This document shows positions 25,844 to 35,188 of a DNA stretch of 64,000 bases, one piece after another. The position numbers and the translations under genes were made by a program. Location of the stretch: assembly GCF_001921205.1 (NCBI RefSeq), contig NZ_MSIE01000014.1, positions 1 to 64,000 on the forward strand. Reading direction: 5' to 3'. The stretch is from Actinophytocola xanthii. Its GTDB lineage: Bacteria > Actinomycetota > Actinomycetes > Mycobacteriales > Pseudonocardiaceae. Within the stretch, counting starts at the first letter, position 1, and each line of letters begins with the position of its first letter. Under the pieces are notes generated by a model. The model was not told the origin of the DNA, did no database searches, and saw nothing but the letters and a program-made list of their open reading frames with translations.

Positions 25844-26715
25844 CGAGTGGTGCTCTTCCGGGTTTCCTGGCGTTCTGCTTCCAGGAAGCGTTGGGCTGCC
25901 AGCTGGGCGTTCGCGGGTGAGGGGTGGGCGGGCTGGGGCGTGGAGTGCGGGCGGTCGTGCAGCAGGCGCGCGATCTCCGTGCGCAGCTCGACGAACGTGG
26001 CCGAGCCGCGGGTGCTGATCTGGTCACGCTGGGCCGGCAGGCCGACGGTGAGGTCGGCCACGATCGACGCGGGCGACTTGGACAGCACCAGCACGCGGTC
26101 CCCGAGGTACACGCTCTCGTCGATGTCGTGGGTGACCAGCAGTACGGTGCTGCCGTGCTCGCGGCGTACGCGCAGCAGCAGGTCCTCGAGGTCGGCCCTG
26201 GTCTGCGCGTCCACCGAGGCGAACGGCTCGTCCATCAGCAGCAGGGCCGGCTGGCAGGCCAGCGCCCTGGCGATGGACACCCGCTGCTGCATGCCGCCGG
26301 AGAGCTGCCAGGGGTACTTGTGCGCCGCGTCGGTCAGCCCGACCCAGCTCAACGCCTCCATGGCCCTGGCCCGTCGCGGGGCTCGGCCCCGCGCCCGCGC
26401 CCGCAACGGGAACTCCACGTTGCCGCGCACCGACAGCCACGGGAACAGCGAGCGGCTGTAGTCCTGGAACACCACGGCCAGGTCAGCGGGCACGCCCTCC
26501 ACCCGGTCGCCGTGCAGGGACACCTCGCCCGCGGTCGGCTTGATCAGACCGGCGATGCAGCGCAGCAGGGTCGACTTCCCGCACCCGGAGGGGCCGACGA
26601 TGCAGGCCAGCTCGTCCTTGGCCACGGTGAAGGACAGGTCCTCCACGGCCACGTGCGCGCCGGGGCCGGCGCCGTAGTGGTGCGCGAGCCCGCGCACCTC
26701 CAGCATTGTCGGCAT
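25840..26715 (-). CDS. ABC importer ATPase (SsuB/TauB/NMT1-type)
   Basis: 291 aa. Walker A VGPSGCGKST, Q-loop VFQDYSRSLFPW, signature LSGGMQQR, Walker B LLLMDEPFASVDAQTRADLE and H-loop VTHDIDES are intact. A ~40-residue C-terminal extension is rich in P/H/Q. It energises uptake with the two permeases upstream. The inner ATG is chosen over one 33 bases upstream because GGAGG lies 5 bases before it. Confidence 0.88.
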   Translation of the reverse strand: MPTMLEVRGLAHHYGAGPGAHVAVEDLSFTVAKDELACIVGPSGCGKSTLLRCIAGLIKPTAGEVSLHGDRVEGVPADLAVVFQDYSRSLFPWLSVRGNVEFPLRARARGRAPRRARAMEALSWVGLTDAAHKYPWQLSGGMQQRVSIARALACQPALLLMDEPFASVDAQTRADLEDLLLRVRREHGSTVLLVTHDIDESVYLGDRVLVLSKSPASIVADLTVGLPAQRDQISTRGSATFVELRTEIARLLHDRPHSTPQPAHPSPANAQLAAQRFLEAERQETRKSTTR

Positions 26716-26716
26716 G

Positions 26717-27538
26717 TCATCCTCCTGCTCTTGCGGTCTGCTTGGCATTCGCCACCGTGGAGCGGGTCGGCTGCCAGCGGAGTGCGCGGCGCTCGACGGC
26801 GAGCAGCGCGATGTTCAGGCCATACCCGATGATGCCAAGCAGCACGATCCATGCCCACATCGTCAGGTAGTTGAACGCGGTCTGGGCGATGCGCAGCTGG
26901 GCACCGATGCCGTTGGGGGTACCCACCATCTCGGACACGACCATCAGGATCACCGCGATCGCCAGGCTCAGCCGGAGGCCGGCGAAGATCTTCGGCAGCG
27001 CGGCCGGCAGCACGACCATCGTCACCCACTGGGTGCGCGAGGTGCGGAACGAGCGCGCCGTGTCGGTCTTCACCGAGTCCACCGAGCGTACGCCGTCGAC
27101 CGTGTTGAGCAGGATGGGCCAGAGGCAGCCGAACACGATCAGCGCCAGCTGCATGTCCTGGTTGAGCCCGAACAGCACGATGAACACGGGCAGCAGCGCG
27201 GGCGAGGGAAGGGCCCGGAAGAACGCGAACAATGGTCCTACGTACTGCATCCCGGTGCGGGAGCGTCCGAGGGCGGTGCCGAGTACGACGCCCAGCGTGA
27301 CCGCGATGAGCCAGCCGCCGAGCAGGCGCAGCATGCTCGGCACCATGTCGTCGGCGATGCTGTCGCTCAGCGCGACGTTGCCGTTTCCGTCGGTGAACCA
27401 GATGGCCCACGCGTGGTGGACGATCTGCCACGGCGACGGGAAGAACACGTCGTCGGCCGCCGCGGTGGCCAGCTGCCAGGCCAGGACGGCGACGGCGAAG
27501 ATGACCCAGCGCTGTGCGAAGGCCGCCACGCGGTTCAT
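26717..27538 (-). CDS. ABC importer permease (SsuC-like), second
   Basis: 273 aa with about six transmembrane helices and the BPD_transp_1 EAA-like loop (TDTARSFRTSRTQWVTMVVL, PAALPKIFAGLRLSLAIAVI). ATGA overlap with the first permease. The two unequal permeases probably form a heterodimeric channel. Confidence 0.86.
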   Translation of the reverse strand: MNRVAAFAQRWVIFAVAVLAWQLATAAADDVFFPSPWQIVHHAWAIWFTDGNGNVALSDSIADDMVPSMLRLLGGWLIAVTLGVVLGTALGRSRTGMQYVGPLFAFFRALPSPALLPVFIVLFGLNQDMQLALIVFGCLWPILLNTVDGVRSVDSVKTDTARSFRTSRTQWVTMVVLPAALPKIFAGLRLSLAIAVILMVVSEMVGTPNGIGAQLRIAQTAFNYLTMWAWIVLLGIIGYGLNIALLAVERRALRWQPTRSTVANAKQTARAGG

Positions 27539-28308
27539 GACAGGGCCTCCGTGCGGGTCGTGTCGCTCCACCGGAACAGCCGTCGGCCGACCCGCTCCAG
27601 GCTCTCGTTGACCAGGTAGCCGAACAGGCCGATCACGACCGTGCCGGCGAGCACCTGGTCCATCGCGCCGATGGTGCTCGACACGTCGATGATGAACGCG
27701 CCGACGCCGACCTCACTGCCGGCCAGGTACTCCGTCGAGACCGTGACGATCAGTGCGATCGCCGCGGACAGGCGCAGGCCGGTGAACGCGAACGGCGCCA
27801 CGTGCGGCAGGGCGACGGCGGCCAGGACCCTGGACCGGCGGGTGCCGAACGACCGCGCGGTGTCCAGCAGCAGCGGGTCGATCTCGTCGAGGGCGTAGAT
27901 GATGTTGAACAGGATCGGCCACACCGAGGCGTAGAAGGCGAGCGTGATCTTCGCCTCCGGACCGGAGCCGAGCGTGACGATGACCAGGGGGATGAGCGCG
28001 ACCGGCGGGATCGGCCGGAGGAACTCGATCAGTACCCGGGTCGCCGTGCGCAGCCACGGCAGGCTGCCCAGCAGCAATCCGGCGGGCACCGCGACCGCGA
28101 CCGCGATGGCCAGGGCGACGAGCCAGGCCAGCACGGTCGCGATCACGTCGCGGATGAACGCCTCCTGGCCGAGCAGGTCGACCAGCGCACCCCACACGTC
28201 GGTGGGAGTGGGCAGGAAGGCCCGCTCGACCAGGCCGAGCCGGACGACTCCTTCCCAGAGCAGGAAGAAGCCGGCCAGCCCGATCAGGTTCCGGACTAAG
28301 GGACGCAA
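27535..28308 (-). CDS. ABC importer permease (SsuC-like), first
   Basis: 257 aa, six helices, EAA loop LLDTARSFGTRRSRVLAAVA ... PHVAPFAFTGLRLSAAIALI. It starts at TTG 4 bases after the stop of the binding-protein gene, so initiation probably depends on coupling. Paired with the second permease. Confidence 0.86.
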   Translation of the reverse strand: MRPLVRNLIGLAGFFLLWEGVVRLGLVERAFLPTPTDVWGALVDLLGQEAFIRDVIATVLAWLVALAIAVAVAVPAGLLLGSLPWLRTATRVLIEFLRPIPPVALIPLVIVTLGSGPEAKITLAFYASVWPILFNIIYALDEIDPLLLDTARSFGTRRSRVLAAVALPHVAPFAFTGLRLSAAIALIVTVSTEYLAGSEVGVGAFIIDVSSTIGAMDQVLAGTVVIGLFGYLVNESLERVGRRLFRWSDTTRTEALS

Positions 28309-28312
28309 CGAC

Positions 28313-29350
28313 TCAGGTGACGGGTGCGGTGGGAACGATCATCTTCTCCGCGTCGAGTTCGGTCTTGATGACCTCGAACTCGAGCATGAGGTCCGGCACC
28401 CGCTGGATGCGGCTCGCTTCGAGCTTGGACTGGAACGTCAGCAGGGTCGCCATCTTCGCCGTCTGCTCGTCCACGCCCGCGAACTCGACGAGCAGCGGCT
28501 CGACCAGGCTGCGGTCGGACAGGGCGAGGTCGGTGCCCCGCTGCATGGCGCGCTGGAAGGCGGCGATGGTGTTCGGATGCTTCTCCACGAAGTCACCCAG
28601 CGCGCCCCAGCCGGCCACGGGCATGTCGGCGGTCGGACCGACGGCGGTGTCGAAGATCGGCACGGCCCCGGCGTTGCGCTGGGTGTCGACGATCCACGGC
28701 TCGGTCACGAACGCCGCGTCCACGTTGCCGCTCTTGAGCTGCTGCGCGGTCTGCGGGAAGGGGGTGGGGACGTAGGTGACGCTCTTCCAGTCCACGCCGT
28801 TGGTCTTCAGGGTGGCGTTGGTGAGCAGGTCGGAGATCGTGTTGGGGGCCGTGACGGCGACCCGCTTGTTCGCCATGTCCCGGACGCTCTTCACCGGCGA
28901 GTCCGGCACCGCGACGACCATCGTGGAGTTGGGACCGGCCGACGCGGCGTCGGCCACCAGCTTGACCCCGCCCTTGCTCGCCGCCGCGCCCTTGCTCTCG
29001 GCGAGGAACAGCGGCGTGTAGCTGGAGTAGGAGATGTCCGACTCGCCGCCGAGGAGCTTCTGCACGGAGGCGTTACCGCTGGGCGCGTCGACGGTCTTTA
29101 CCGACAGGCCCTCCTCCTCGAAGAAGCCTTCCTTCCGCGCCAGGTGGAACGGCGTCAGGTCGGTGGTCTTCATGATCGAAATTGTGAGTTCTGTTTTCTC
29201 CAGCTTGCCGTTCCCGCTCGACTGCGGTTCGGTCTCGTCGTCCGAGCCGCCAAGCAGCCCGCAGCTGGACAACGCCGTGACCAGCGTCAACGTCGTTGCG
29301 ACCTTGGGGAGACGGGTGCGCAGACCGCGCCCGGTACTGCCTTTGGGCAT
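28313..29350 (-). CDS. ABC importer substrate-binding lipoprotein (NMT1/THI5-like)
   Basis: 345 aa. Signal peptide with lipobox (TLVTALSSC), then the NMT1/SsuA fold: TDLTPFHLARKEGFFEEEGL, LLGGESDISYSSYTPLFLAE, SVRDMANKRVAVTAPNTISD, NVDAAFVTEPWIVD. This family binds thiamine precursors, sulfonates, nitrate or other small aromatics; the ligand cannot be read from sequence. It heads a four-gene minus-strand operon. The start is chosen for GAGGAGAGG upstream and the signal peptide. Confidence 0.86.
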   Translation of the reverse strand: MPKGSTGRGLRTRLPKVATTLTLVTALSSCGLLGGSDDETEPQSSGNGKLEKTELTISIMKTTDLTPFHLARKEGFFEEEGLSVKTVDAPSGNASVQKLLGGESDISYSSYTPLFLAESKGAAASKGGVKLVADAASAGPNSTMVVAVPDSPVKSVRDMANKRVAVTAPNTISDLLTNATLKTNGVDWKSVTYVPTPFPQTAQQLKSGNVDAAFVTEPWIVDTQRNAGAVPIFDTAVGPTADMPVAGWGALGDFVEKHPNTIAAFQRAMQRGTDLALSDRSLVEPLLVEFAGVDEQTAKMATLLTFQSKLEASRIQRVPDLMLEFEVIKTELDAEKMIVPTAPVT

Positions 29351-29933
29351 TTGAAGCCTCTCCTCAGGGAGTGAGGTTGCGAAAGCCGATAGGTGGTGGT
29401 GCCCCGTACACCAGGTCGCCACTCTAGAGACCTTCATCCCCGGGTCACAATGAGTGCCCGGTATCTCTCTTCCCAGTGACGGTCCCCAGGAGAACCGGGT
29501 GGTGAGCGCGTGTCTCCGTGCGCGTAGGGTGCCGGTTACTTCCGCACGTGCCGTGCGACCTGCGGGCCAACAGATACCCGATTGGGCACGTTCGTCACCC
29601 GATCGTGACCTTGGCCGAGCTAAACCGATCGAGAAAAATTGTTGCCTCCGCGTGACGTTTCAGACCCTGATGTGTGACCATCCGTCCGGAGGACTTACAT
29701 CGCGAGAGAGCTTCCGCTACCTTCTGTGGCCACAGTGAGGTAGTCATCCATCGAAGCGGTTAAGGAGCACGCCCCGATGTACTTGCGCGTGCTTCCCAGC
29801 AGTGGGAGCTGGGAAGACGAGCGACAGGGGTGTCGCGCCGCTGGGGGCGCGCGAGGAGTCGGGGTCCTCACTGGGGTACTTGTCCGTTCGAGCTGGCGGG
29901 CTACCGGCTTGACAACCAGGGAGAGTGCTGGGA
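29351..29933. other. Divergent control region between the ABC importer and the conservon
   Basis: 583 bases without a firm gene, relatively A/T-rich at 29560-29760. The right half holds three hairpins in the cvnA leader: CTTCCCAGC/GCTGGGAAG (29792-29816), a GCGCC/GGCGC stem and a GAGGA/TCCTC stem. A possible 58-codon ORF overlaps cvnA. Confidence 0.6.
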
Positions 29934-29953
29934 GTGCCCGACCACACTGCTGA
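29777..29953 (+). CDS. Possible 58-aa upstream ORF overlapping cvnA
   Basis: ATG with AAGGAG at good spacing opens MYLRVLPSSGSWEDERQG and runs in another frame 20 bases past the cvnA start. The first hairpin of the leader lies within it. It could be a regulatory leader peptide; composition is Arg/Gly-rich and not clearly protein-like. Confidence 0.3.
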   Translation: MYLRVLPSSGSWEDERQGCRAAGGARGVGVLTGVLVRSSWRATGLTTRESAGSARPHC

Positions 29954-32900
29954 CGTCCCACCCCGTGCCGGAAACGCCACCGTCTATGGTGCCGCCGTGC
30001 CCGAGCAGAACCCGGACCGCAAACCCGGCCGCCCGTCGGCGCCGTCCGCCAGCGTGGTGAAGGGCGGCTCCGCCCTCCGCATGCGCAACTGGCGGCTGCG
30101 TACGAAGGTCATCGCCGTCATCGTGGTCCCGACGCTGACCGCACTCGCCCTCGGCGCGTTGCGGGCCAGTGACGACCTTGGCCGAGCCGCCGAGTTCCGG
30201 CAGACGGTCAGCCAGGTCGACCTGGCCCGGAACCTGACGAACGTGGTGCACGAGCTGCAGAAGGAACGCACCCTCGCGGTGGCCTGGGTCGCCGGCGACC
30301 GCCAGGGCGACCGGACCGTGCTGGACACCCAGATCCGCCTGGTCAACGAGGCGGTGGACTCCACGCGCAGTGTCGCGGCCGCGCTCGAGACCGACGACGA
30401 GGAAGCCAGGATTCGCTACAACGGCGGCCTGCAGCGCCTGTCCTCGCTCGGGGCGATCCGCGACTCGGCCAAGGACACGAGCTACCCCGACGTCGGGTTG
30501 TTCACCGTGTACTCCCAGGTGCTCGACGACGTGGTCCGCCTCGGCCGCGAGGTCAACAGCGCGGTCAACGACCGGGACCTGCTGCGTGACGGCACGGTCA
30601 TCCAGTCGCTGTCCGAGGAAAAAGAGAACGTGGGCAAGGAGAACGCGATCCTCGAGATCGCCGCCGCCCACGACTCGTTCCCGGCCGACATGCTCTCCCG
30701 GATCCGCGACGCGCAGGCGAACGTGGACGCGGCGCAGCAGGACTTCAAGGCGAACGCCTCGATCGCGCAGTCGCAGCTTTACAGCGACACCTTCAGCGGC
30801 GCGGCGGTGGACGAGCGGGAGGCGCTCAAGGCCGAGGCGATCGCCACCGCGGAGCAGTCGACCGGTGAGATCCCGCTGCCGCTGCGGATCGACGGCGCGG
30901 ACCTGGCCAACACCGGCTCCGAGGCACTCGAGAAGATGCGGCAGGTCGAGAGCGAACTGCTCAACCAGCTGCGCACCGACGCCAACGCCCTCGCCGACGA
31001 GGCGACGGCCGCCGCCTGGCGCGACGCGGCGGTCGTGCTGGTCGCTCTGCTCCTGGCGCTGGGTCTGATGGCGATCGTGACCCGCTCGCTGCTGAACCCG
31101 CTGCGGGTGCTGCGCCGCGAGGCGCTGGAGGTCGCGAACCGGAAGCTGCCCGCCTCGGTGCAGCGAATCCTCGCCGATCCGGACCCGGCCGAGGCCGCCA
31201 AGCACGCGATCGAGCCGGTGCCGGTGTTCACTCGGGAGGAGACCGGCCAGCTGGCCCGCTCGTTCGACGCGGTCCAGGAGCAGGCGGTCCTGATGGCGAC
31301 CGAGCAGGCCCTCCTGCGCGACAACATCAACTCGATCTTCGTCAACCTGTCCCGCCGGTCCCAGGCGCTGGTGGAACGCCAGCTTTCGCTGATCGACCGG
31401 CTCGAGCAGGACGAGCAGGACCCGGACCAGCTGGCAAGCCTGTTCGAGCTCGACCACCTGGCCACCCGGATGCGGCGGAACTCGGAAAGCCTGCTGGTGC
31501 TCTCGGGTACCGGCCTGTCCCGCCAGCTCAACCGCCCGGTCCCGGCCTCCGAGGTCGTGGGCGCCGCGGTCTCCGAGGTCGAGCACTACGCCCGGATCGA
31601 GGTCGCCTCGGCACCGGACGTCGCGGTGCAGGGTCGCGCGGTCTCCGACCTCGTGCACGTCATCGCCGAGCTGCTGGACAACGCCACCTTCTTCTCCGAG
31701 CCGGAGAAGAAGGTCATCGTCCGGATGGCGATGACCCGCAAGAAGGAGCTCGCGATCCAGATCACCGACCAGGGTGTCGGTATGTCGGAGGACGAGATCA
31801 ACGCGGCCAACGCCCGTCTGGCCGACCCGCCCGACCTGGATGTCGCCGTGACCAGGCGAATGGGTCTGTACGTGGTCGCCCGGCTGGCGAAGCGGCACAA
31901 CATCGTCGTCCGGCTGCGGGACAACGAGGACATCGAGGGCGGCCTCATCGCCCGGATCAACGTCCCGGCCGACCTGGTCCAGCCGCTCGGCGCGACCCCG
32001 CGCTCGATGTCGGCGACCTCGACGACCTCGTCCCTGCAGGCCGCGGCCATGGACTCGCCCGGGATGGGTCTCGGCTCGAGCATGCCGAACGTGCCGAACA
32101 CCCCGGCGCCCGTGCGCAACAGCGGGATCGCCGGAGCGTTCACCGGCGGCATGCCGAGGCTGCGTCCCGACGGCAGCGCGATGGGCGAGGAGACCCGGCA
32201 GGACCGCACTCCGCAGGAGGTCGCGGGATACCCGCCGTACTCGCCGGGCTCGGAGCGTAACGGCGCCACCCCCGCCAACGGCACGCCGTCGGCGACCGGT
32301 GCCAACGGCCGGCACGACGAGGACAACACGGCCACGCTGTTCGGCAGCCCGCTGCCGGAGACCAGCGAGACCGACACCGGCTACCCGCCGCTCGGTGCCG
32401 GCCGTCCGCCCGCCGAGCAGGACCACAACGTGGACGCGCCGACCGAGCGCCTGCCGATCTACGAGGCCGTCCTGTCGCAGTGGTTCGAGGCGGCGGACAC
32501 CGGCTCGCACCAGCGGCAGCCGGCCGAACAGGGCGCTGAGCCCTCGGCCGAGCGGCAGAACGGCAACGGCTCGACCAACGGTGCGAACGGCGCCACCGCC
32601 AACGGCACGGCGAACGCCAACGGCACGGCGAACGGCAACGGCAACGGTGTCGCCCCCGCGACCGACAACGGTCACGCGGCGGCTCCCGCCGAGGCGCCGG
32701 CCGAGCAGCGGCCTGAGCCGGCGGCGTGGACCTCGCCCGGTGACGAGGGCTGGCTAGCCGCGCAGGCGCTGCTGGAGAACAAGCCGGACGCCACCACGAC
32801 CGCCGGGCTGCCCAAGCGGGTGCCCAAGGCGCACCTGGTGCCGGGTTCGGCGCAGCCGCGCACATCGGAGACCGCCGACGACACGCAGGTGGCCCCTCCG

Positions 32901-33047
32901 TTGCCCCCGCGCACCGCGGACGCCGTCCGCGGTCGCATGTCAAGCTTCCAGCAGGGTGTGCGCCGTGGCAGGCACGCTCTCATCGAGGCCTACGCTGGTG
33001 ACCAGTCCGGTCCCGAGGTCAGCCGTAAAGACGAGGAGCAGGAGTGA
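29934..33047 (+). CDS. cvnA: Conservon sensor histidine kinase with nitrate/nitrite-sensing domain
   Basis: 1037 aa. A basic N-terminus leads to TM1 ([18 protein letters not shown]), an extracellular NIT domain ([20 protein letters not shown]), TM2 ([18 protein letters not shown]), a HAMP-like region and a HATPase domain ([52 protein letters not shown]). A long disordered tail rich in N-G-T-A repeats (about residues 850-920) follows. CvnA acts with CvnB-D as a membrane signalling complex sometimes likened to a eukaryotic GPCR-G-protein module. GTG 29934 has GGGAG at 10 bases; other GTGs nearby are possible. Confidence 0.88.
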   Translation: MPDHTADVPPRAGNATVYGAAVPEQNPDRKPGRPSAPSASVVKGGSALRMRNWRLRTKVIAVIVVPTLTALALGALRASDDLGRAAEFRQTVSQVDLARNLTNVVHELQKERTLAVAWVAGDRQGDRTVLDTQIRLVNEAVDSTRSVAAALETDDEEARIRYNGGLQRLSSLGAIRDSAKDTSYPDVGLFTVYSQVLDDVVRLGREVNSAVNDRDLLRDGTVIQSLSEEKENVGKENAILEIAAAHDSFPADMLSRIRDAQANVDAAQQDFKANASIAQSQLYSDTFSGAAVDEREALKAEAIATAEQSTGEIPLPLRIDGADLANTGSEALEKMRQVESELLNQLRTDANALADEATAAAWRDAAVVLVALLLALGLMAIVTRSLLNPLRVLRREALEVANRKLPASVQRILADPDPAEAAKHAIEPVPVFTREETGQLARSFDAVQEQAVLMATEQALLRDNINSIFVNLSRRSQALVERQLSLIDRLEQDEQDPDQLASLFELDHLATRMRRNSESLLVLSGTGLSRQLNRPVPASEVVGAAVSEVEHYARIEVASAPDVAVQGRAVSDLVHVIAELLDNATFFSEPEKKVIVRMAMTRKKELAIQITDQGVGMSEDEINAANARLADPPDLDVAVTRRMGLYVVARLAKRHNIVVRLRDNEDIEGGLIARINVPADLVQPLGATPRSMSATSTTSSLQAAAMDSPGMGLGSSMPNVPNTPAPVRNSGIAGAFTGGMPRLRPDGSAMGEETRQDRTPQEVAGYPPYSPGSERNGATPANGTPSATGANGRHDEDNTATLFGSPLPETSETDTGYPPLGAGRPPAEQDHNVDAPTERLPIYEAVLSQWFEAADTGSHQRQPAEQGAEPSAERQNGNGSTNGANGATANGTANANGTANGNGNGVAPATDNGHAAAPAEAPAEQRPEPAAWTSPGDEGWLAAQALLENKPDATTTAGLPKRVPKAHLVPGSAQPRTSETADDTQVAPPLPPRTADAVRGRMSSFQQGVRRGRHALIEAYAGDQSGPEVSRKDEEQE

Positions 33048-33469
33048 CGACCCCGTCCACGAATCAGCCCGGTAGCTTCGGGTGGCTCATCACAGATTTC
33101 GTCCGTCAAGTGCCCGGTGTGGCACACGCCGTCGTCGTGTCGGCTGATGGGCTCTTGTTGGCCGGGTCCCAGGGCCTGCCGAGGGACAGGGCCGAGCAAC
33201 TCTCGGCGGTGTCCTCCGGTCTGGTCAGCCTCACGCAGGGTGCGGCCCGGTGCTTCGAGGCCGGCGGCGTGAACCAGACCGTGGTCGAGATGGACCGCGG
33301 GTACCTGTTCCTGATGTCGATCTCGGACGGCTCGTGCCTCGCGGTGCTCGCCGCGCCGAACTGCGACATCGGACTGGTCGCCTACGAGATGACGTTGCTG
33401 GTCGAGCGGGTTGGCCAGCAGATGACTCCGGAACTGCGTGCGCAGCTACAGGGCGCACAGCGCAGGTAG
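33044..33469 (+). CDS. cvnB: Roadblock/LC7 domain protein
   Basis: 141 aa single Roadblock/LC7 domain ([20 protein letters not shown], GCxx-free; [20 protein letters not shown]). In conservons it links the sensor CvnA to the GTPase CvnD, acting as a regulator of nucleotide state. The GTG start overlaps the cvnA stop by GTGA. Confidence 0.9.
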   Translation: MTTPSTNQPGSFGWLITDFVRQVPGVAHAVVVSADGLLLAGSQGLPRDRAEQLSAVSSGLVSLTQGAARCFEAGGVNQTVVEMDRGYLFLMSISDGSCLAVLAAPNCDIGLVAYEMTLLVERVGQQMTPELRAQLQGAQRR

Positions 33470-33587
33470 TCGTGCTCACCGCCCGGATGCGGATGGAGAG
33501 CGGAGGTAGGGCCCCATGCGACCCACTCGGGGACACCTGCAGCGACGATTATCGCGCGCCGAAGAGTCAGAGCGGAGGCGAGTAGAG

Positions 33588-34205
33588 ATGCCCGAAAGAG
33601 GCTGGGAGGACCTCCCCGAGCCTGATGTCGGCGACGCGCCGAACAGGTTCGACGTCGACGGTTTCCGGGCCCGACTGTTCGGCGGGCCCGGGGCCACGCT
33701 GTACGGCGACTCCGGCATCCCGGCGCAGTCCGCGTGGGACAGCAAGGAGATCCCGACCGTCTCGCCCAACGAGGACAGTGGTTACCACAGCGGTTACCAC
33801 ACCGGTGGGTTCAACAGCGGGGTCTTCAACAGCAGCTCGGACCTGCTCGGGGACTCGGGACGGGAGGGCGGCTCGCTCGTCCGCCCGTACACCAAGACCG
33901 GTGGCCGTACACGGTCCGACTACGATCTGGCGATCGAGGCGCTGGTCTCCACCAGCGAGAGGGGGAAGGCACCGGACGCGGCCGTCCTTCCGGAGCACCG
34001 GTCGATCTGCGGCCTGTGCCTGGACACCAGGTCGGTCGCGGAGGTGGCCGCACACCTCCGGCTGCCCCTCGGGGTGGCCAAGGTGTTGATCGGAGACATG
34101 GCCGGTATGGGACTGGTCCTGATCCACCAGAGCGGCATGGTCGTCGGCGACCGGCCGTCGATCGAATTCATGGAAAGGGTGCTCAGTGGTCTCCGCAGGC
34201 TCTAG
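33588..34205 (+). CDS. cvnC: DUF742 conservon protein
   Basis: 205 aa. The C-terminal DUF742 winged-helix-like domain (SICGLCLDTRSVAEVAAHLR, LPLGVAKVLIGDMAGMGLVL, FMERVLSGLRRL) follows an unusually long N-terminal part with a G-Y-H/F-N-S-rich segment. The ATG is chosen for GGAGG at 9 bases; an in-frame ATG 72 bases upstream has no such site. Its 3' end overlaps cvnD by 20 bases. Confidence 0.85.
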   Translation: MPERGWEDLPEPDVGDAPNRFDVDGFRARLFGGPGATLYGDSGIPAQSAWDSKEIPTVSPNEDSGYHSGYHTGGFNSGVFNSSSDLLGDSGREGGSLVRPYTKTGGRTRSDYDLAIEALVSTSERGKAPDAAVLPEHRSICGLCLDTRSVAEVAAHLRLPLGVAKVLIGDMAGMGLVLIHQSGMVVGDRPSIEFMERVLSGLRRL

Positions 34206-34794
34206 TCCCCTCAGCCCGCGTGGCGCGGCACCGCAGCCGACAACTTCGGCCAAGATCGTTGTCGCCGGCGGGTTCGGGGTCGGCAAGACGACCCTCGTCG
34301 GCTCGGTGTCGGAAATCGTTCCGCTGACCACCGAGGCCGTCATGACCGAGGCGAGCGTCGACGTCGACGACCTGACGAACACACCGAACAAGGTCACCAC
34401 CACGGTGGCGATGGACTTCGGCCGCGTGTCGCTGGACAGCGACCTGATCCTGTACCTGTTCGGTACGCCGGGTCAGCACCGGTTCTGGTTCATGTGGGAC
34501 GACCTCGTCCGCGGCGCGATCGGTGCCGTGGTGCTGGTCGACACCCGACGGCTGGCCGACGCGTTCGCCTCGATCGACTTCTTCGAGGACCGCGGGCTGC
34601 CCTACGTGGTCGCGATCAACTGCTTCGACCGGGTGCTGCACCACCGCGTGGACGACGTCCGGGACGCGCTCACGATCGAGCAGACCGTGCCCGTGGTCAC
34701 CTGCGACGCGCGCGACCGCGAGTCCACCAAGGAAACGCTGATCACGCTGGTGGAGCACGCGATGCACCAGCGGATGTCGGCCCGCGCCGGCTGA
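34186..34794 (+). CDS. cvnD: Conservon small Ras-like GTPase
   Basis: 202 aa. P-loop GGFGVGKTT, switch II GTPGQHRFWFMWDDLVRGA, and a base-recognition loop INCFD in place of NKxD. It should bind GTP and be membrane-associated through the complex. The GTG start lies inside cvnC, with GGAAAGG upstream. A terminator follows. Confidence 0.9.
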   Translation: MVSAGSSPLSPRGAAPQPTTSAKIVVAGGFGVGKTTLVGSVSEIVPLTTEAVMTEASVDVDDLTNTPNKVTTTVAMDFGRVSLDSDLILYLFGTPGQHRFWFMWDDLVRGAIGAVVLVDTRRLADAFASIDFFEDRGLPYVVAINCFDRVLHHRVDDVRDALTIEQTVPVVTCDARDRESTKETLITLVEHAMHQRMSARAG

Positions 34795-34833
34795 CGCCGC
34801 ACCAGGCGGACCGGACCACAGACGGACCAACGA

Positions 34834-34860
34834 CGCGCCCTCGGCTCAGCCGAGGGCGCG
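34834..34860. terminator. Intrinsic terminator after cvnD
   Basis: 12-bp perfect stem CGCGCCCTCGGC / GCCGAGGGCGCG with a TCA loop. It overlaps the 3' end of the converging 91-aa gene and may serve both. Confidence 0.75.
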
Positions 34861-35121
34861 CCGTGCGTAGTGGGCCATCGAGCACGTCGCCTCGTCGGCC
34901 TCGTCGATGTCCCCGCGGGCCAGTGCCCGCAGCGCGTCGGCGGCCCGGCAGACGCCCATCAGCGCGTCGATCACGCGCTCGTGCTCCTCGTCGGTCCGGG
35001 TGAGGTCGAGCCGGGCGAGTAACCTCCGCACACCACCGTCGATGACGTCGGCGCGGTCGAGGAGGCCCGCCCGCGCGACGCGGAGCCGGTGGTGCGCGGC
35101 GCGCCGCTCGTCCTCACCCAT
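34846..35121 (-). CDS. Small helical protein of unknown function
   Basis: 91 aa, Arg/Asp/Leu-rich and fully helical (ERVIDALMGVCRAADALRAL, DIDEADEATCSMAHYARRAL). No family recognised and no membrane segment. It follows the helicase-associated gene's start region on the same strand but is downstream of that gene's stop by 67 bases in the wrong order to be its leader, so it is separately transcribed. Moderate support: good codon bias, converging with cvnD over a shared terminator. Confidence 0.5.
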   Translation of the reverse strand: MGEDERRAAHHRLRVARAGLLDRADVIDGGVRRLLARLDLTRTDEEHERVIDALMGVCRAADALRALARGDIDEADEATCSMAHYARRALG

Positions 35122-35188
35122 ACGCCGACGATGCGCGCCTCGGCTCGAGAACGACTCGCACCCAGGTCGAGACCTGCGCGTGGGCGGG

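Noticed and set aside
29351-29450. TPP riboswitch upstream of the NMT1-type importer
   Set aside because: No CTGAGA-centred core or matching stems on the relevant strand.
29901-32675. A 924-codon minus-strand frame
   Set aside because: Antisense to cvnA; Arg/Val/Gln/Leu-rich without recognisable domains.
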